Notes under the pieces: generated by a model
Databases searched by the model: none
The model's input: the letters and a program-made list of their open reading frames with translations, nothing else
What the model was told of the DNA's origin: nothing
Program-made: the position numbers and the translations under genes
Assembly: GCA_020633235.1 (NCBI GenBank)
Contig: JACKEA010000003.1
Span: 372,001-436,000 of the forward strand
Length of the DNA: 64,000 nt
From: Polyangiaceae bacterium
GTDB lineage: Bacteria; Myxococcota_A; Polyangia; Polyangiales; Polyangiaceae
Direction: 5' to 3'
In this document: positions 42,713-50,898 of the stretch, one piece after another
Layout: every line of letters begins with the position of its first letter
Position numbering within the stretch: position 1 is the stretch's first letter

Positions 42713-43629
42713 CTCGTTTTTCTAACCGCGCTTCGAGCTTTTTCCTCGCGCTGTCGACTGCTCTCACGCCCGTCGGGCTCGCCGCCATTGCGAGCACGCC
42801 CAGCTGCTTGTTCGGGAGCGGCGGTCCGTCCGCCGTTGGCCAGGGTAAGAAGTACGTCAGCGGGGATCCGAACTTCGACGACTTCTTCAACGCTCTGTTC
42901 GAGCTGCAGGTGGAGCTTGCCAAGTCTCCGCAAGAGGAGAAGGAAATCCGGCGAGAGCTCGCCAAGAAGCTGAAGGGTGATCCCGACGCTTCTGGAACGT
43001 TGCTCGCGAAGCGAGCCGACAAGCGAGCCAAGGAGCTCGCGTCGAACGGCATCGGCCTCAAGATGGAAGTGAGCGGCTTGGACGAGGGCGACGAGCCCTC
43101 CGCAAAGGTCACCACTGTCGGCAAAGATCCAACAGGGGACGACAAAGAGTTCGTCGACGCCGTGCAAAAGGCAGCCGAGGCCGAGCTCAAGCTGGTAGCG
43201 CGGCTGCGCAAGGGCAAGCGCGAGATCGAGCGCCTGCGGGGTCTGTCGATGGCGCTCGACCAGCAGGTGGACGCCGCGTTCCGTCTGGGCGGGCCCAGCA
43301 AGAAGAGCGAGGTGCGCAAGAACCTGAATGACGCCCGCACGCTGATGCCGCTGATGGGCGGCCGGGCGGACGAGGTGATCGAGTCCGCGCGCACCACCGT
43401 GAAGAAGCTCGAGGAAGCGATGCACACCGACGACGGCAGCTTCAACAAGCCGCCGCCGCCTCCTCCGCCCCCCGAGACACCGCCGGAGAATGGCGAAGAC
43501 GGTCCCGACAAGCCGCACACGGACAAGCCGCACACGGACAAGCCGAAGCCGCATACGGACAAGCCGAAGCCGCCGCCGTCCACGCCGCCCACGCCGCCGA
43601 AGCCGCCGCCGTCCGACTTCGAGCCGTGA
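42703..43629 (+). CDS. Secreted helical protein with Pro/Lys/His repeat tail
   Basis: 308 residues from ATG 42703, overlapping the GYF_2 gene by ten bases; the start is supported by that coupling. A signal peptide (RFSNRASSFFLALSTALTPV, cleavage before residue 35, with a possible lipobox SCLF) is followed by a helical, highly charged region (ELQVELAKSPQEEKEIRREL...), and by a Pro-rich tail with KPHTDKP repeats. No family recognised. It shares the operon with the GYF_2 protein, whose domain class can bind Pro-rich sequence (inference). The stop is seven bases before the GC hairpin at 43637. Confidence 0.7.
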   Translation: MSLTRFSNRASSFFLALSTALTPVGLAAIASTPSCLFGSGGPSAVGQGKKYVSGDPNFDDFFNALFELQVELAKSPQEEKEIRRELAKKLKGDPDASGTLLAKRADKRAKELASNGIGLKMEVSGLDEGDEPSAKVTTVGKDPTGDDKEFVDAVQKAAEAELKLVARLRKGKREIERLRGLSMALDQQVDAAFRLGGPSKKSEVRKNLNDARTLMPLMGGRADEVIESARTTVKKLEEAMHTDDGSFNKPPPPPPPPETPPENGEDGPDKPHTDKPHTDKPKPHTDKPKPPPSTPPTPPKPPPSDFEP

Positions 43630-43636
43630 CAGGGTC

Positions 43637-43689
43637 TTGTCGGAGCGCCGCGGAAGCTCACGCCATGAGGTTCCGCGGCGGACCGACAA
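43637..43689. repeat. Dispersed GC-rich element, complete hairpin between convergent genes
   Basis: Arms at 43637-43659 and 43667-43689, each 23 bases, with a 7-base loop (ACGCCAT). Twenty of 23 positions pair. The right arm is identical to the copy at 7065-7087 and matches the one at 36834. It sits exactly between the stops at 43629 and 43696, where a bidirectional terminator or a REP-like palindrome would be expected. No T-run is present. Confidence 0.8.
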
Positions 43690-43695
43690 TCAATC

Positions 43696-45060
43696 TCAAT
43701 TGACCGTCTTGATCGCCTTCAGGAACGGATCCGCTTCCACGAAGTCCGTGCAGCGAACCGCTTCCTTCCCGTCCGAGTCGTAGACGAGCACCGTGGGGAG
43801 CCCCACGACCTTCATCTCTTGCATGGCGGAGGTGACGGCGGGGTCCTCGTCGTCCGTCGCGTCCACACGCACGGCTACGAAACGTCCGGCCTCGGCGGCG
43901 ACCTCCTGCTGCGAGAAGGTGTGCTTCTCGAGTTCCTTGCAGGCGCCGCACCAAGACGCCGTGAAGTCCACGAGCAGCGGGCGCTTCTCGTTCGCAGCCT
44001 TGGCGCGCGCCTCTTTCCAACCGATGGGCTCCCAAGAGAGCGTGCGCGTGGACTTGTTGCCGCCCACCAGCAGAGAGAAGCCGCCGGCGCACACCAACAG
44101 CACGCCGAGACCCTTGCGGATCTTGATGCCCGGGCCGGGCTCGTCGAACGAGCGATGCACCGCGCCCAAGGCGAGACCCGCCAGCACCGCCACGGCCGCG
44201 ATGGCCAAGGCCGTGGTGCCGGGACGAGCGAGGGCGTTGAGCGCCGGGAAGGCAGTGCCCAGGAAGTACAGGGCGACGACCACCAGCACGATGCCGAGCA
44301 GGCTCTTCACGTGGACCATCCAGCGGCCGCTCTTGGGGAGCTGCACGGCGAAGGTGCCCACCAAGAAGAATGGCGCGCCAAGCCCCAGGGAAAAGGCTGC
44401 CATGGCCGCCGCGCCCATCAGCGCGCTCTGGGTCTTGGCGATGAACGTGAGGATCCCGGTGAGCACCGGGCCCGTGCAGGGGGCGGCAATGAGGCCGCAC
44501 ACCAGGCCCAGCACGAAAGCGCCCTTGTAGCCAATGCCGCCCACCGTCGCGAGCTTGTTGGTGAGAGAAGAGGGCAGCGTGAACTCGAAGGCGCCGAACA
44601 TGCTGGCCGCCATGGCCAAGAACAGCGCGCTGATGCCCACGATGACCCAGCGGTTTTGCAGCACCGATCCGAACACGCCACCGGTGAGGCCGGCCACCAC
44701 GCCGAGCGGGACGAACATGCCAACGATGCCGAGCACGAAGGCTCCAGAGAGGGCCGCGCCTTGCAGCCGGCTCTTGCTCTCCCGGGCACCGAACACGCTG
44801 ACGGTGACGGCGATCATCGGATAGACGCACGGCGTGAGGCTCACGAGCAGGCCGCCGAGCAACGCTGCTCCGCCTGCGTACAGTGGGCCCTTGGCCAGAG
44901 CCTGGGTGAACGCATCTCCACCGCCGCCCCCCGCGGCGGCATCTCCAGCGATGCGACAGGCGTTTTCGGAAGCGCTGGCGGTGGCCGCGAAGACCAGAGT
45001 GGCCAAGGTGGTCATCGTGGCGAAGAGCCAGCGAAGCGGATCGCGCTGAATCGAGCTCAT
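43696..45060 (-). CDS. DsbD-like thiol:disulfide transporter with C-terminal thioredoxin domain
   Basis: 454 residues from ATG 45060. After a signal-like N-terminus come eight predicted membrane segments carrying the two conserved DsbD-type Cys motifs (SLTPCVYPM and AAPCTGPV), then a periplasmic thioredoxin-like domain with FTASWCGACKELE (residues about 375-385). The usual N-terminal DsbD-alpha domain is absent; the short Gly-rich N-terminus carries one Cys (ENACRIAG). Such proteins pass electrons from cytoplasmic thioredoxin to periplasmic disulfides. Expected role: supplying reductant for the Cys-rich envelope proteins common in this window (inference). Confidence 0.9.
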   Translation of the reverse strand: MSSIQRDPLRWLFATMTTLATLVFAATASASENACRIAGDAAAGGGGGDAFTQALAKGPLYAGGAALLGGLLVSLTPCVYPMIAVTVSVFGARESKSRLQGAALSGAFVLGIVGMFVPLGVVAGLTGGVFGSVLQNRWVIVGISALFLAMAASMFGAFEFTLPSSLTNKLATVGGIGYKGAFVLGLVCGLIAAPCTGPVLTGILTFIAKTQSALMGAAAMAAFSLGLGAPFFLVGTFAVQLPKSGRWMVHVKSLLGIVLVVVALYFLGTAFPALNALARPGTTALAIAAVAVLAGLALGAVHRSFDEPGPGIKIRKGLGVLLVCAGGFSLLVGGNKSTRTLSWEPIGWKEARAKAANEKRPLLVDFTASWCGACKELEKHTFSQQEVAAEAGRFVAVRVDATDDEDPAVTSAMQEMKVVGLPTVLVYDSDGKEAVRCTDFVEADPFLKAIKTVN

Positions 45061-45126
45061 GCTGTCCGACCGTATATAGCGCGGCAGCGGCCGGTTGGTT
45101 TCAGCCACGCGCCGGCTACGCGGATT

Positions 45127-45882
45127 TCAGGTCTTTTTTCGGCGCGAACGCATGCGCCGAAGCAGCCGCCGGGCGCGGGCGATTTCCCCCTCCAGCGCCA
45201 CCGCCAGGGCGACCCGCCCCCCGGTGGAGCGCTTGACGAAGGCCGTGAGGTACTCCTTGGCGGCGGGCAGATCACCGTCCGCGAAGGCCAGCTCCCCGAG
45301 CACGAACTGCCCGTAGCCCTGTCCGCAAGGAGCATCCGCCAACCGCTCCCGGAGCTCCGTGAGATCTTCCACTGTCTCGCCCGAGGCCAACCGCGAGAGC
45401 GCCAGCTGCGCCTTGTACAGGGGCCGGTCGGTGGTGCCCCAACGCGAAGCTCGCGACAGTGCCCCGATGGCCTCGCGATGGCGCCCTGCGAGATAAAGGA
45501 CGCTGCCCAGCGTCCACAGGTGAAATGCCCGCCGCGATGGGGGACTGACGCGGCTGGCCAGCCGCAGATGGGACACCGCGGCGTCGCGGTCCCCCAGGCC
45601 CAAGCACGCTCGCGCGGCGTCTTGCCGAGCTACGTCCGGCATGACGTTCAAGGCCACCATCTCCTCGGCCACCTGTAGGGCGTCGCCGAAACGCCGGGCC
45701 TCCATGTGGGATAGGTACAGCTGGCGGAAGAGCATCGCCCGGGTGGTGCGGTTGGACTTGCCGGGGTGCTCCAGGCCCCGCTGGGCGTATTTGGCCCTCA
45801 GGCCCGAGGTGCGCGCGAGCGTGGCCTTCCGCAGGAAGAGCTCCGGCGTGGGCTCTGCTGCGCTTGCGCGCGGTCGCGACAT
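45127..45882 (-). CDS. TPR-repeat protein
   Basis: 251 residues, no signal peptide or membrane segment. At least four TPR-like pairs are visible (AMLFRQLYLSHMEARRFGDAL, ACLGLGDRDAAVSHLRLA, GSVLYLAGRHREAIGALSRA, ELAFADGDLPAAKEYLTAF), with a very basic N-terminus and C-terminus (RARRLLRRMRSRRKKT), suggesting a nucleic acid or membrane surface partner. No catalytic domain. Divergent from the two small lipoproteins downstream. Function unknown. Confidence 0.75.
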   Translation of the reverse strand: MSRPRASAAEPTPELFLRKATLARTSGLRAKYAQRGLEHPGKSNRTTRAMLFRQLYLSHMEARRFGDALQVAEEMVALNVMPDVARQDAARACLGLGDRDAAVSHLRLASRVSPPSRRAFHLWTLGSVLYLAGRHREAIGALSRASRWGTTDRPLYKAQLALSRLASGETVEDLTELRERLADAPCGQGYGQFVLGELAFADGDLPAAKEYLTAFVKRSTGGRVALAVALEGEIARARRLLRRMRSRRKKT

Positions 45883-45974
45883 CTCCTCGAAAGTCTAGCA
45901 GCACCTGCACACACGTCCAGATTTCGACAGCCGGGCTTGCGACGGAGCGCCGCGGCAACGATAACTCGCCCTCG

Positions 45975-46262
45975 ATGAACAAGCTCGTGGCCCTCCCCCT
46001 CGCGCTGCTCCTCGGGGGCTGTGGTCACCCCGCAACGGAAGACGAGTGCAACGAGATCGTGGAGCGCGTGGCGCGCTTGGAGCTCGAGAAACAGCGGCCC
46101 GGGGACGAGAAGTTCGTGACGGAAGAAATCGAGGCGACCAAGGAGTCGCTGCGCCAGTCCACGCTCAAGCAGTGCGTCGGCAAGCGCATCACGGACAAGG
46201 CCATGCGCTGCGTCCGAGACGCGAAGACGTCCAAGGAGATCATCGAAGATTGCTTCGACTGA
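45975..46262 (+). CDS. Small lipoprotein, Cys-paired helical hairpin (paralog 1)
   Basis: 95 residues from ATG 45975 (MNKLVALPLALLLGGC, lipobox Cys 16). Mature: DECNEIVERVARLELEKQRP, LKQCVGKRITDKAMRCVRDA, EDCFD. Four Cys in helices could pair. The next gene starts inside its 3' end (TTG at 46250), so the two are translationally coupled. Together with the following gene it forms a tandem paralog pair. No family recognised. Confidence 0.7.
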   Translation: MNKLVALPLALLLGGCGHPATEDECNEIVERVARLELEKQRPGDEKFVTEEIEATKESLRQSTLKQCVGKRITDKAMRCVRDAKTSKEIIEDCFD

Positions 46263-46540
46263 CCCTCGCTGCGGTTTTGGCCCTGGGCCTTTCGGCGTGC
46301 TCGCGTCCCCTCGACGCCCAGGAGTGCAACGACCTGCTCGATCACTACACGGATCTCCTGGCCAAGAACCGAGACCCGGAGGTGAGCGGTGAGGACCTCT
46401 TGCGTCTGAAGAAGGAAGCGCGGGCGCGCGCAGCTCAGTCGCGGGAGTTCTCGCGCTGCAGCAGCAAGGTCTCTCGCGCCGAGTGGGAGTGCGCCATGAA
46501 GGCACCCAGCGTGGACGAGGCCGAGCGCTGCTTGTTGTGA
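46250..46540 (+). CDS. Small lipoprotein, Cys-paired helical hairpin (paralog 2)
   Basis: 96 residues, probably from TTG 46250 (LLRLTLAAVLALGLSAC, lipobox Cys 17). Mature part has the same pattern as the upstream gene: QECNDLLDHYTDLLAKNRDP, then EFSRCSSKVSRAEWECAMKA and RCLL. Weak but recognisable similarity to the paralog in position of the Cys residues and first helix. It overlaps the upstream gene by 13 bases and ends two bases before the next convergent gene. Confidence 0.68.
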   Translation: MLRLTLAAVLALGLSACSRPLDAQECNDLLDHYTDLLAKNRDPEVSGEDLLRLKKEARARAAQSREFSRCSSKVSRAEWECAMKAPSVDEAERCLL

Positions 46541-46541
46541 C

Positions 46542-47096
46542 TCACAGCCGTCGGCGGGTGAAGGGCTCCGAGCGCGCGCGGCAGTACAGCGCCACGTAGA
46601 GGGCGCCCTCCGAGTCGCTGCCGGAGACCACCGGCTCGACCGGACGCTGGAACAGCCGGCTGGCCTTGCCGGCGACGTCCTCCGAAGAGGCCGTGGCCAC
46701 CGTGGCGCCCCGCACCATCTCCGGAATGAATGCGGCCTCCGGCACCCGGAACAGGCCGCTCGCGAGGTCCTCCCCGGACAGGCTCACCACGTTCGCCACC
46801 CCCGCCGAGCGCGCCGCCACGCTCCCCGCCCAACCCGCGGGCCCGGCGTGCACCACGTGCACCACGGTCACGTGCTCATCGCGCACCAGCCCCTCGAGAG
46901 CCACCGCGAGCTCCGCCAGCTCTCCCCCGATGGACACCACGGGGACGCCCTCTTGCTCGCGCCGTCGACTCTCCCCCGCGGGCAGCTCGGAGTCTCGCTC
47001 TGCGACAACGATGGTTTCCCCGCGGGCCTTCACCGCGGCGGCAATGTTGGCGGACTCTGAAGAGAAGTGCTCGACGACGATCAGGACGGTGCTCAT
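46542..47096 (-). CDS. Rossmann-like protein, possibly GT-B-type N-terminal half
   Basis: 184 residues. Opens MSTVLIVVEHFSSESANIAA, alternating strand and helix, then VVHVVHAGPAGWAGSVAARS, and a segment IPEMVRGATVATASSEDVAG followed by LFQRPVEPVVSGSDSEGALY. The last part resembles the end of the N-terminal domain of GT4/GT-B glycosyltransferases, but the C-terminal nucleotide-binding half is absent and the chain stops. It could be an independent stand-alone domain. No signal peptide. Confidence 0.6.
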   Translation of the reverse strand: MSTVLIVVEHFSSESANIAAAVKARGETIVVAERDSELPAGESRRREQEGVPVVSIGGELAELAVALEGLVRDEHVTVVHVVHAGPAGWAGSVAARSAGVANVVSLSGEDLASGLFRVPEAAFIPEMVRGATVATASSEDVAGKASRLFQRPVEPVVSGSDSEGALYVALYCRARSEPFTRRRL

Positions 47097-47163
47097 TTTC
47101 GCGAGACACTACACCGAAGCGCGTCCTTCGGGGAGCGCGCTTCGCTCCGTGCAGCTTGCAACT

Positions 47164-49740
47164 TCAGCCCTTGACACGACCTTCGAGTCGCTGAATCGCA
47201 GTCATCACGTCGGGACGCGCGTCGAGCATGTCCGCCATCGGGTCACCCCGCTCCGCGAGGCGAATGGGCACCGTGGACATGTCGAACTGCCGCGGGTCGA
47301 GCGCCGCGTGCACCTCGTCCCACTGAAGCGGAGTGGACACCGTCGCGCCACGCACCGCCCGAACGGAATAGGGCGCAACGATGGTGCGTCCTCGTCCGGT
47401 CTGTCCCGTATCCACGTACACCCGCGCTCCGCGATCCTGCACCCGTCGCTCCATCGTCGCGATCTTCGGATGACTCGCCGTCAGCAGGCGCCCGAACAGC
47501 TCCGCGAGCGCCTTGGTCACCGTGAACGGAACCTTGGGCCCCACCGGCACCAGGACGTGCAACCCCGACTGTCCGCTGGTCTTGGGGTAGCCCTCGAGCC
47601 CCACTTCTTCGAGCAGCTCCCGGAGCGCCAACGCCAGCGTGACGGCGTCGCGAAAGGTCGACAGCGCCACGTCGAAATCGATGGTGAAGAAATCGCCGTG
47701 CTCGAGGGACTCCGCCCGGCTCGCGAGCACGTGGATGGGGATGGCCCCGAGGTTCGCGATGTGCACCAGGGCATCCGCGCTGTCGATCAGAAACACGCTC
47801 TTCTTGCCGCGGAACTGCTGGTCTTCCTCGTCGCGGAGCTCCAGCGTGCGGATCCACTCCGGCGTGCCCTCCGGCGCTCGCCACTGGAAGAAATTCTTGC
47901 CCTCGATGCCATCGGGATAGCGCACCAGCACCACCGGGCGATCGCGCAGGAAGGGCACCATCACTTCGGCCACCTCGGCGTAGTAGTCGCACAGGTCACC
48001 CTTGGTGAGCCCCTCTTCCGGCCAGAACACCTTGTTCCGATTGGTGACCGTGACTCTGCCGCTTCCTTGTTGGTCCGCCGCGGGCACGACGATCTGCGGG
48101 TCGTCGCCGCGGGGCGGCGCAGCGGTACAGTTCTGCGGCACGATGTCGTCCCGCACGCCGCGGAACACCGGATGCAGGAGCACGCCCTCCTCGGTGTAGC
48201 CCACGAAGCGCACACTGACGACGACCTCCGGCTGCACCGGGTGCAGCTTGCCGCGGCCGTCCGACAGCTCTCCCGTCGCGACCAGGCGATCCGTCGCGAG
48301 CCCGGCGAGGCGCTCGCGGAGCAGCGAGAGCGTGCGCGCGTCGAGGCCGCTCCCCACCCGGCCCCGCAGCACCCAGTGGTCGTCCTCCCAGGCGGCGAGC
48401 ACCAGCGCACCCAACTCGCGCCGTGCGCCGCGGCCCTCCTCCCAGCCGACGACCACGAACTCGTCGTCGCGCTCGCACTTGATCTTCACCCAATCTTCCG
48501 AGCGCTGCGGCCCGGGGCGGTAGCGCGCGATCTTGCGCTTGGCCACCACCCCTTCGAGGCTCTGCTCCTGACACATGTCGAACAACGCCTGGCCCCGGCC
48601 CTCGATGTGATCGAGGGCCTGCACCAGCCCCTTGCCCTGCACCAGCCTGGCCAACAGGGACTTGCGCTCGAGCAGCGAAAGCGCTCGCAGGTCCCAGTCC
48701 CCGAGGGCCAGCAAGTCGAACACCAGATACACCACCGGCACCTCCGACCGCGCGCGCAGCACCTCCCGGGGGCGCAGGGCGTGAATACGCGGGGCGAGGC
48801 GGCGGAAGTTCGGGCGGCCGGTTTCGTCGAAGGCGACGATCTCGCCATCGAGCACCACGCGACCGGCGGGCAGCGCCCGCACGGCGCGCACGATCTCCGG
48901 ATAGCTGATCGTCGCTGCACGTCCGCGACGGTAGCGGAGCACCACGTTGTCGCCGCGCCGGTCTGCGACGATGCGAACTCCGTCGAGCTTCAGCTCGTAC
49001 ACGCGATCGGGATCGTCCAGCTCGGCGCCCGTGGCGGCACACAACATCGGCTCCATCTCGCGCACGTCCACGTCGCGGCGCTTGGCTCCGAGGCGCTCCG
49101 CCTCCGCTTGCAGCTCTGCAAACAGCTCCGCGCTCCGGGCAAGCTCGGTCACCGTCAAACCGCTGAGCACGCTGCGCTCGTCCGCGAGCAGATCCACGTC
49201 CTCGCTCGAGTGGGCGTCGCGCTTCTTGACCAGGAGCCACTGGTTTTCGTCCCCGCCGCCCTTGCGCCCACCGGTGTGGATCAGACCGAAGCGCCCGCGG
49301 AGCTTGAAGCCGGAGAGGGCGAAGTCGATCTTGCCCCGGGCGATGCCCTCTTCGGCCGTCCCTTCCAGGTAGGTGACCCGCCCGAGGTCCCAGGCGATCA
49401 TCGGCCCCGCGCCGTAGTTGCCGGCGGGGATCACGTCCTCGAACTCCAGGTACTCGATGGGGTGATGCTCCGTGTTCACCGCCAAGCGCTTGTCGTTCGG
49501 ATCCGCGCTCGGTCCCTTGGGCACGGCGAAGCTCATCAGCGTGCCGCCCACCTCCAGCCGCAGATCGTAGTGAGCGCGGGTGGCGTCATGCAGATGAACG
49601 ACGAAGCGTCCGATGCGCGTGGACGTCTCGCTGCGCTTGTGTTCAGCGCCAAAGGGCTCGTTGGTAGCGCGGGGGTCGCGCTTTCGACGATAGTCGCGGA
49701 GCGCGCTCTCCTTTTTCGCCGTTTCCTTTCGTGCGGCCAC
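47164..49740 (-). CDS. ligD: LigD: NHEJ ATP-dependent DNA ligase with phosphoesterase and polymerase domains
   Basis: 858 residues from GTG 49740, domain order PE-LIG-POL as in Pseudomonas. PE domain (about 20-190): HDATRAHYDLRLEV, PKGPSADPNDKRLAVNTEHH, ARGKIDFALSGFKLRGRFGL. Ligase domain: adenylation lysine in YELKLDGVRIV near residue 249, then VLDGEIVAF, VVYLVFDLLALGD, GVVAKR and a C-terminal OB region. POL (primase-like) domain: FWPEEGLTKGDLCDYYAEV, VRYPDGIEGKNFFQ, DxD metal pair in FTIDFDVALSTF. With Ku it forms the two-component bacterial end-joining system. The linker between LIG and POL contains a copy of the dispersed GC-rich element. Start lies 22 bp from the divergent ku ATG. Confidence 0.95.
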   Translation of the reverse strand: MAARKETAKKESALRDYRRKRDPRATNEPFGAEHKRSETSTRIGRFVVHLHDATRAHYDLRLEVGGTLMSFAVPKGPSADPNDKRLAVNTEHHPIEYLEFEDVIPAGNYGAGPMIAWDLGRVTYLEGTAEEGIARGKIDFALSGFKLRGRFGLIHTGGRKGGGDENQWLLVKKRDAHSSEDVDLLADERSVLSGLTVTELARSAELFAELQAEAERLGAKRRDVDVREMEPMLCAATGAELDDPDRVYELKLDGVRIVADRRGDNVVLRYRRGRAATISYPEIVRAVRALPAGRVVLDGEIVAFDETGRPNFRRLAPRIHALRPREVLRARSEVPVVYLVFDLLALGDWDLRALSLLERKSLLARLVQGKGLVQALDHIEGRGQALFDMCQEQSLEGVVAKRKIARYRPGPQRSEDWVKIKCERDDEFVVVGWEEGRGARRELGALVLAAWEDDHWVLRGRVGSGLDARTLSLLRERLAGLATDRLVATGELSDGRGKLHPVQPEVVVSVRFVGYTEEGVLLHPVFRGVRDDIVPQNCTAAPPRGDDPQIVVPAADQQGSGRVTVTNRNKVFWPEEGLTKGDLCDYYAEVAEVMVPFLRDRPVVLVRYPDGIEGKNFFQWRAPEGTPEWIRTLELRDEEDQQFRGKKSVFLIDSADALVHIANLGAIPIHVLASRAESLEHGDFFTIDFDVALSTFRDAVTLALALRELLEEVGLEGYPKTSGQSGLHVLVPVGPKVPFTVTKALAELFGRLLTASHPKIATMERRVQDRGARVYVDTGQTGRGRTIVAPYSVRAVRGATVSTPLQWDEVHAALDPRQFDMSTVPIRLAERGDPMADMLDARPDVMTAIQRLEGRVKG
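48067..48083 (+). repeat. Dispersed GC-rich element inside ligD coding sequence
   Basis: TTGTTGGTCCGCCGCGG, all 17 bases identical to the copy at 26678-26694. On the ligD strand it encodes PAADQQ in the linker between the ligase and polymerase domains, where extra residues are tolerated. Confidence 0.5.
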
Positions 49741-49762
49741 GTTGGCCCGCTAGCATACGCTC

Positions 49763-50626
49763 ATGGCGGCGCGAGCCATCTCTTCCGGCACCATTTCCTT
49801 CGGCCTGGTCGCAATCCCGGTCAAGCTCTTCACTGCGGCGTCCTCGCAGCAGGTCCGCTTCAACATGCTGCACGAGAAGTGCGGCGGACGCGTGAAGCAA
49901 CAGTACTTCTGCCCGGTGGACGAGGAAATCGTCGAGCGCGGCGACATGGTCAAGGGCTACGAGTACTCCCGTGGCCAGTACGTGCTGTTCAAGGACGAGG
50001 AGCTGAAGGCCCTGGAAGCGGAGCGCTCCAACAGCATCGAGATCACCGAGTTCGTCCCGCTCTCCAGCGTGGACTTCGTGCAGGTGGAAAAGTCGTACTA
50101 CTTGGGCCCCGACAAGGGCGGGGACAAGCCCTATCGGCTGCTGAGCCAGTGCATGACGGAAAAGGGCGTGGTGGCCGTCGGCCGCTGGTCCAGCCGCGGC
50201 AAGGAGCAGCTGGTCCTGGTACGCCCCTACGGCGACGACGGCCTGCTCCTGCACCAGCTCTACTACGAAAACGAGGTTCGCCAGTTCGACGACATCGACC
50301 TCGGAGCGCGCTTCGACTTCAGCGACGTGGAGCGGGAGCTCGCGCTGAAGCTGATCGATCAGCTGAGCACGGAGGAGTTCGACCCCGGCAAGTACTCCGA
50401 CGGCTACGAGGAGCGCGTACGCACCGCCGTGGAGCAGAAGGTGAGCGGGCAAGAGGTCACCGTCGCGCCGGAAGCGCCCAAGGCTCAGATCATCGACCTG
50501 TTCGAGGCCTTGAAGAAGAGCCTGGCGGACGCCCAGAACGACGAAGCCAAGCCCATCAAGCCGCCCAAGAAAGCTGCGCCCAAGAAGGCCGCCAGCAAGC
50601 GCGCGAAAGCCAAGAAGAGCGGGTGA
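49763..50626 (+). CDS. ku: Ku, NHEJ DNA-end-binding protein
   Basis: 287 residues. Bacterial Ku core throughout residues 1-250 (AARAISSGTISFGLVAIPVK, LHEKCGGRVKQQYFCPVDEE, then the ring region), and a Lys/Ala-rich tail from about 262 on (KPPKKAAPKKAASKRAKAKK), a known feature of bacterial Ku that affects DNA threading. Homodimeric rings bind broken ends and recruit LigD. The Smr gene starts one base before the Ku stop codon (GTGA), so they are translationally coupled. Divergent from ligD with only 22 bp between start codons. Confidence 0.95.
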   Translation: MAARAISSGTISFGLVAIPVKLFTAASSQQVRFNMLHEKCGGRVKQQYFCPVDEEIVERGDMVKGYEYSRGQYVLFKDEELKALEAERSNSIEITEFVPLSSVDFVQVEKSYYLGPDKGGDKPYRLLSQCMTEKGVVAVGRWSSRGKEQLVLVRPYGDDGLLLHQLYYENEVRQFDDIDLGARFDFSDVERELALKLIDQLSTEEFDPGKYSDGYEERVRTAVEQKVSGQEVTVAPEAPKAQIIDLFEALKKSLADAQNDEAKPIKPPKKAAPKKAASKRAKAKKSG

Positions 50627-50898
50627 GCGAGCCGCCCGCGGTCGTCGAAATCGAGGACAGCATCGACCTGCACGGCTTCTTGCCGAGAGACCTGCTCGAC
50701 GTCGTGGAAAGCTACCTGGAAGCCGCCGTGGAGAAGGGCTTCCTCGAGGTGCGTCTGATCCACGGCCGGGGCACGGGCTTTCAGCGGGCCCGGGTGCGAG
50801 AGCTCTTGGCCAGCCACCCCCTCGTGGAACGCTACGCCGACGCACCGGCGACGCGGGGTGGCTGGGGAGCGACGCTGGTGTGGCTCAAGCGTCCATGA
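50623..50898 (+). CDS. Small Smr-domain protein coupled to Ku
   Basis: 91 residues from GTG 50623, overlapping the ku stop codon. It is essentially one Smr domain: IDLHGF motif, a helical pair (LDVVESYLEAAVEKGFLEVR), and the second motif LIHGRGTGFQRARVREL. Smr domains occur at the C-terminus of MutS2 and as stand-alone proteins; some nick branched or mismatched DNA, others act on collided ribosomes. Genetic coupling to Ku suggests a role with the end-joining machinery, which is inference. A full MutS2 with its own Smr lies at 57654. Overlaps the convergent WYL gene by 14 bases. Confidence 0.88.
   Translation: MSEPPAVVEIEDSIDLHGFLPRDLLDVVESYLEAAVEKGFLEVRLIHGRGTGFQRARVRELLASHPLVERYADAPATRGGWGATLVWLKRP

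Noticed and set aside
46666..50898. Very long plus-strand open frame covering ligD antisense, ku and Smr
   Set aside because: It is antisense to ligD and out of frame with ku. Only its last 91 codons, the Smr gene, have domain support. GC bias keeps such frames open.
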